NCBI GenBank assembly: GCA_949319575.1
Contig: CASGHD010000041.1
Location: 1-35,433 of the forward strand
DNA length: 35,433 bases
Direction: 5' to 3'
From: an uncultured Anaerolineales bacterium
Lineage (GTDB): Bacteria; Chloroflexota; Anaerolineae; Anaerolineales; Villigracilaceae
In this document: piece by piece, positions 33,752-35,433 of the stretch
How positions within the stretch are numbered: position 1 is the stretch's first letter
Layout: each line of letters begins with the position of its first letter
Position numbers and translations under genes: made by a program
The notes under the pieces: generated by a model
The model's database searches: none
Told to the model about the DNA's origin: nothing
What the model saw: the letters and a program-made list of their open reading frames with translations, nothing else

Positions 33752-34114
33752 TTAACCAGGATCAGGCTGGGGCGGTTTCACATCGAAGGAAAATGTTACC
33801 GGTTCCTGCGCAGGCCCGTCGGGATAATACAATTTCGCCTCCAGCGTGTACGGATTCTTCAACTCCTCATCGCGGATGTGCATGGTGAATTCGAGTTTCC
33901 ACCCCATCGGCTCGACGATGCTTGTGGAGGCGACTTCTGCGTCATCCGCATCTTTCAGCGCCACTTCGATGTGCGGGCGTTTTTGAAACGGCGTAACTTC
34001 GATGTTGACTCGCAAGCGATACCCATCCGGGTAGGGTTCCGCCGCGAGCGCTGTGATCCGCGTCTCCACCGGCGTCATGCGTTTTAAATTATCTTCAGGG
34101 AAAAAGAAATCCAT
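33752..34114 (-). CDS. Hypothetical protein, beta-rich
   Basis: The product is 120 residues from the ATG at 34114 (MDFFFPEDNLKRMTPVETRI). A longer frame starting at 34192 is made of 8-base repeat units and is rejected as coding. The rest is predicted beta-strand (YRLRVNIEVTPFQKRPHIEV, KNPYTLEAKLYYPDG), consistent with a small Ig-like or C2-like fold without signal peptide. It lies 12 bases before the beta-propeller gene, so it heads a three-gene operon. I do not recognise a family. Confidence 0.6.
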   Translation of the reverse strand: MDFFFPEDNLKRMTPVETRITALAAEPYPDGYRLRVNIEVTPFQKRPHIEVALKDADDAEVASTSIVEPMGWKLEFTMHIRDEELKNPYTLEAKLYYPDGPAQEPVTFSFDVKPPQPDPG

Positions 34115-34116
34115 AG

Positions 34117-34171
34117 TAGTTTGGTAGTTTGGCAGTTTGGTAGTTTGGTAGTTTGGTAGTTTGGTAGTCGG
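34117..34171. repeat. 8-base tandem repeat TAGTTTGG, about six copies
   Basis: Units of TAGTTTGG run from 34117 to 34164, with one unit reading CAGTTTGG, and a truncated unit follows. They stand immediately upstream of the minus-strand gene starting at 34114, where a change in copy number could alter promoter spacing. Confidence 0.85.
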
Positions 34172-34251
34172 ATGGTCAGGGAGAGTCGTCAAAGATTATC
34201 AAGGGCAAAAACTCAAAGATCTCTGCGTTCTCCCTCCGTAGCGCCGAATCT

Positions 34252-34279
34252 TCTACTCTCTACTCTCTACTCTCTACTC
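34252..34279. repeat. 7-base tandem repeat TCTACTC, four copies
   Basis: Four exact copies of TCTACTC run end to end in the gap before the stop of the ParB-like gene at 34289. It is noncoding on both strands. Confidence 0.85.
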
Positions 34280-34288
34280 GCCTTCTTT

Positions 34289-35143
34289 TCACTCATCAAA
34301 CAAAAACGTCGCCTCCGCATACAGGCGCACGCCCTTCTTCATCACGCGCTCGTCCACCCACTTCTTGAGATATTCTCTTTTGTATTCAATCGGCTTGCCG
34401 CTCGACAACTCGTGCAATGGATAATTCAAATGCAACGTGCGCGGCGAAACGGTGAAACGCGTGATGCCGGTGGGCAGGACGATTTTTCGACCCGCAAGTT
34501 TAAGCAGGGTGCGAATCTTGAACCGCGGAAAGATGATCAGCGCGGTCAGGTCCTTGTGAACTTCGCGGAACGGTTCAATGAACGTCTGGCTGGTGCGGTC
34601 GAGCGACGCGGAGGTCTTGTAGGCGTTCACAATCGCATGAAGGGTGGCGATATGATTCGCAAGGTCTGTGGGTTCTTCCAGGAGTAAGTACAACTTCCCA
34701 TCAGGCAAGCGCGCGTTGACAGGCGCGTACTTCGGCGCGTCCACCGATTTGTGCGTGTCGACTTTTACAACATCCACGCCTTTCAACTTGCGAAGTTCGC
34801 TCATCAACGACTTCGGGCTCATTCCCCAGACAACGTGGTTCCACGTTTGTAAATTTACATTTTGATCATCCGCTTCCACCAGCTGCGCCACGAGGTGTGG
34901 AAATTCCAACTCATGCAACGAAGTGACTCGGTTCGCGCCGTCCAGCACCATGTATCGTTCCGTGCCATCCGTAAGCGGCATCACGATCGGAGGGTTTCGC
35001 AAAACGCCGGCGCCACGCAACTTCTCGATCAGCGGCGCGCTTCTCTGCGCGTCGTGGTCTTCATGCAAGATCAAACTTTCGATGGGCAAAATATCGAGGC
35101 GGGGCAAGCCTGTCCTGAGCGAAGTCGAAGGGTTTGGAATCAT
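34289..35143 (-). CDS. ParB/Srx-fold protein, possibly SbnI/SerK-like
   Basis: The product is up to 284 residues. The N-terminal third has a ParB/sulfiredoxin-like fold: LPIESLILHEDHD, LRGAGVLRNPPIVMPL and the nucleotide-binding-like motif YMVLDGANRVTSLHELEFP. This resembles the serine kinases SbnI and SerK more than chromosome-partition ParB, since no helix-turn-helix is evident. The C-terminus has FPRFKIRTLLKLAGRKIVLP and a conserved-looking VSPRTLHLNYPL. Residues 3-13 (NPSTSLRTGLP) are encoded by a dispersed 22-base repeat, so the true start is uncertain and may lie just downstream. Function is inferred from fold only. Confidence 0.62.
   Translation of the reverse strand: MIPNPSTSLRTGLPRLDILPIESLILHEDHDAQRSAPLIEKLRGAGVLRNPPIVMPLTDGTERYMVLDGANRVTSLHELEFPHLVAQLVEADDQNVNLQTWNHVVWGMSPKSLMSELRKLKGVDVVKVDTHKSVDAPKYAPVNARLPDGKLYLLLEEPTDLANHIATLHAIVNAYKTSASLDRTSQTFIEPFREVHKDLTALIIFPRFKIRTLLKLAGRKIVLPTGITRFTVSPRTLHLNYPLHELSSGKPIEYKREYLKKWVDERVMKKGVRLYAEATFLFDE
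35109..35130. repeat. Second copy of the 22-base element
   Basis: The same element as at 26762 (CCTGTCCTGAGC ... GTCGAAG) with one base changed. It is preceded by CAAG and ends in GAAG, again as if AAG had been duplicated at insertion. It overlaps the 5' end of the ParB-like gene. Confidence 0.75.
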
Positions 35144-35181
35144 CGGGCGAAGGATACCACAGGAGGCTGAGCGTTTTCAAC

Positions 35182-35433
35182 TTACAAAAGTTTCAACGCG
35201 GTGTCAAAATCCTGCGGGTGCTCGGCTTTGAATGTGAGTCTTTCGTGAGAGATCGGATGTGTGAACGTCAACGACCACGCGTGCAACGCGGGGCGCGAAA
35301 TAATATTCGTTTCCTCGGCCCCATACAGGATGTCTCCCACCAGTGGATTTCCCAACGCATACGCATGGACTCGTATCTGATGCGTTCTGCCCGTCAACGG
35401 TTTCGCTTCGATCAAAGCCGCGCTTCGACTCCA
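35182..35433 (-). CDS. RluA-family pseudouridine synthase, C-terminal part (gene continues past the edge)
   Basis: The visible 83 codons run off the end of the window on the minus strand. They contain the family's C-terminal signature PLTGRTHQIRVHAYALGNPL, then VGDILYG, and end with HAWSLTFTHPISHERLTF. RluA-type enzymes convert uridine to pseudouridine in rRNA or tRNA. The catalytic HRLD-type motif lies upstream, outside the window, so the target RNA cannot be predicted. The stop lies about 40 bases before the ParB-like gene start. Confidence 0.88.
   Translation of the reverse strand, partial: WSRSAALIEAKPLTGRTHQIRVHAYALGNPLVGDILYGAEETNIISRPALHAWSLTFTHPISHERLTFKAEHPQDFDTALKLL

Noticed and set aside
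34115-34192. N-terminal extension of the small minus-strand protein
   Set aside because: It is encoded by 8-base tandem repeats and gives only the repetitive peptide TTKLPNYQ.

Overview
The window looks like chromosomal DNA of a member of the Chloroflexota, most likely the Anaerolineae. This is inferred from the gene style: Thr/Pro-rich lipoproteins, a cyclase-ATPase-TPR regulator, intergenic spaces packed with short inverted repeats, and Nar operons that begin with a membrane cytochrome c. No rRNA or marker tree was available, so the assignment is moderate.

Region 1 (1-2516, + strand): a NarX/NarL-like two-component pair followed by a strong palindromic terminator. The kinase has almost no periplasmic sensor but has a cysteine-rich GAF domain.

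Region 2 (about 2.5-12.1 kb, + strand): an accessory patchwork. Intact genes encode a lipoprotein, an unknown protein, a 1011-aa cyclase-like/ATPase/TPR regulator, two paralogous winged-helix proteins, an acetoacetate-decarboxylase-like protein, a Nudix hydrolase and a zinc-ribbon/DinB protein. Between them lie short broken gene ends: two extra winged-helix tails, a DinB tail and the start of an M29 aminopeptidase. Four times the 3' end of the winged-helix gene, intact or as a remnant, is followed directly by a different small gene, which looks like a cassette array.

Region 3 (12.1-28.3 kb, + strand): two complete tandem respiratory operons with the same order: atypical receiver-like protein, membrane c-type cytochrome, narG, narH, narJ, narI. 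Cofactor ligands are conserved in both copies: FS0 and the Mo aspartate in NarG, four Fe-S clusters in NarH and four haem histidines in NarI. The first genes overlap for translational coupling. The cytochrome is mono-haem in operon 1 and di-haem in operon 2. A broken TDT/SLAC1-family transporter gene separates the operons. The enzymes are Nar-type and cytoplasm-facing, with no twin-arginine motif. Whether each copy reduces nitrate or oxidises nitrite cannot be decided from sequence alone.

Region 4 (28.3-35.4 kb, - strand): a more ordinary chromosomal stretch with a DUF1801-like protein, an NBR1-Ig-like lipoprotein, recA with a good promoter and a possible LexA box, an M23 peptidase lipoprotein, a beta-propeller lipoprotein, a small unknown protein, a ParB/Srx-fold protein and the 3' end of an RluA-type pseudouridine synthase gene cut by the window edge.

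The least explained parts are the two receiver-like proteins that open the nar operons, the upstream module shared by three loci, and the winged-helix/cargo cassette array. No tRNA, rRNA, CRISPR array or insertion sequence was recognised, and no gap over 300 bases lacks a feature.
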